A stretch of 15,064 nt of DNA from Patescibacteria group bacterium UBA4664 (GTDB taxonomy: Bacteria > Patescibacteriota > Saccharimonadia > CAILAD01 > BJGX01): contig CALRAY010000007.1 in assembly GCA_943353705.1 (NCBI GenBank), forward strand, positions 1 through 15,064, written 5' to 3'. Below are positions 14,400 to 15,064 of the stretch, one piece after another. Each line of letters begins with the position of its first letter. Within the stretch, counting starts at the first letter, position 1. A model generated the notes under the pieces. The model saw only the letters and a list, made by a program, of their open reading frames with translations. It was not told the DNA's origin and did not search any database. The translations under genes were made by a program, and so were the position numbers.

Positions 14400-15064
14400 C
14401 TATTGGGCTAGGGCTTTATCGATAGCGGTAATAATTGAATCCGAACCCTTGTCGGTGTCCACCTGAACTCCATTGACAAAAAACGAAGGTGTTCCTTTCA
14501 AATCGAAGGCTTCCCCGAGTGCAACTTGGTTATTTATAATATCGATTACTTTTTGGCTAGTATAGTCTTTCTTGAATTGGCTCATATTTAAACCAATCTC
14601 TTTAGCATAAGACTCATACTTTGATGTGGGATCTTTTTGCTTTTCCCAGTCCTTCTGCCTTTCATAGAGTATGTCGTGCATTTGCCAGAATTTACCCTGC
14701 AAAGCTGCTGCTTCTGCAGCTTGTGCGGCCGATTGAGCATTATCATGTATTTGAGGCAATGGAAAATTCAGAAATACGAATTTTAATTTGCCATCATATC
14801 TAGGCAAGATACTTTCTTTTATAAACTCATGGTATTGGGAACAAGCTGGACACTGATAATCCCCGAATTCACTCAAAGTAACTTTTGCATCTGCTGGCCC
14901 CTGAGAATTACCCTGAGATAACTTCGACACATCAGCCTCAACCTTTGGTCTGGTTGAGTCAGTCTTGGTTTTATCTGCACTCTCTGGCCTGCTTATAGCA
15001 TAAATTACAAAGGCAATAACTAGTACTATTAATCCTATTATGATAATTGTTGGTATGTTTTTCT
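14400..15064 (-). CDS. Membrane-anchored DsbA-like thiol-disulfide oxidoreductase (start outside the window)
   Basis: The open frame continues to the window end, so the true start is beyond 15064. A GTG at 14930 is internal. The first visible residues are KNIPT followed by a hydrophobic span (IIIIGLIVLVIAFVIYAI), then a ~25-residue charged linker and the DsbA-like domain. That domain has GDYQCPAC (CPAC encoded at 14852-14841), a helical insert with HDNAQSAAQAAEAAALQ and the cis-proline motif GTPSFFVNG. This is the thioredoxin_4/BdbD-like form that makes disulfides in proteins outside the membrane, anchored by an uncleaved N-terminal segment. A partner that reoxidises it (VKOR or DsbB type) would be expected nearby but is not in the window. 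Confidence 0.93.
   Translation of the reverse strand, partial: KNIPTIIIIGLIVLVIAFVIYAISRPESADKTKTDSTRPKVEADVSKLSQGNSQGPADAKVTLSEFGDYQCPACSQYHEFIKESILPRYDGKLKFVFLNFPLPQIHDNAQSAAQAAEAAALQGKFWQMHDILYERQKDWEKQKDPTSKYESYAKEIGLNMSQFKKDYTSQKVIDIINNQVALGEAFDLKGTPSFFVNGVQVDTDKGSDSIITAIDKALAQ

Noticed and set aside
14928..14930. GTG at 14930 as the start of the DsbA-like gene.
   Set aside because: The frame stays open upstream and encodes a membrane span plus linker, as expected for an anchored DsbA-like protein; the GTG is an internal Val.

Overview
The window is a gene-dense, moderately AT-rich bacterial segment in which every gene I can support lies on the minus strand, so transcription runs from high to low coordinates. 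UGA is used as an ordinary stop (uvrB, gap and others), which argues against lineages that recode UGA. The small genes, tight packing, very short mRNA leaders, split transketolase and divergent central-carbon enzymes suggest a reduced genome of the Candidate Phyla Radiation, most likely Saccharibacteria-like. That placement is inference from gene style, not from a marker gene.

Layout in transcription order. (1) 15064-13980: an envelope and disulfide block. It has a membrane-anchored DsbA-like protein (its start lies outside the window), a small cytosolic CPHC thioredoxin-fold protein with six cysteines, and a two-pass membrane trypsin-like serine protease whose outer domain carries two cysteines. 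(2) 12243-5400: a tightly coupled operon of gap, rpiB, rpe, two-subunit transketolase, two PfkB-family kinases and a TrxB/AhpF-type flavoprotein. Junctions are overlaps of 1 to 8 bases or gaps of 0 to 1 base. A perfect extended -10 promoter overlapped by an 18-bp inverted repeat precedes gap. (3) 5362-4913: a glutaredoxin and a 49-aa single-span membrane protein, each with its own candidate promoter, ending at a hairpin terminator. (4) 4862-1: DNA repair. A candidate 41-codon ORF comes first, then uvrB (probably leaderless, GTG start), an uncharacterised 367-aa protein overlapping uvrB by ATGA and faintly resembling the TraB/Tiki superfamily, and then uvrA, truncated by the window edge.

Functionally, block 2 would interconvert triose, tetrose, pentose and hexose phosphates and make NADH at GAPDH. 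The flavoprotein at its end lacks the NADPH-type HRR motif and resembles the NADH-dependent C-terminal half of AhpF. It could pass those electrons to the glutaredoxin encoded next to it. Several enzymes here have substitutions at normally invariant positions: the UvrA zinc module, a RpiB histidine, a Rpe metal ligand and the PfkB anion hole. These are the most checkable oddities. I found no RNA genes, mobile elements, CRISPR arrays or signs of recent insertion.
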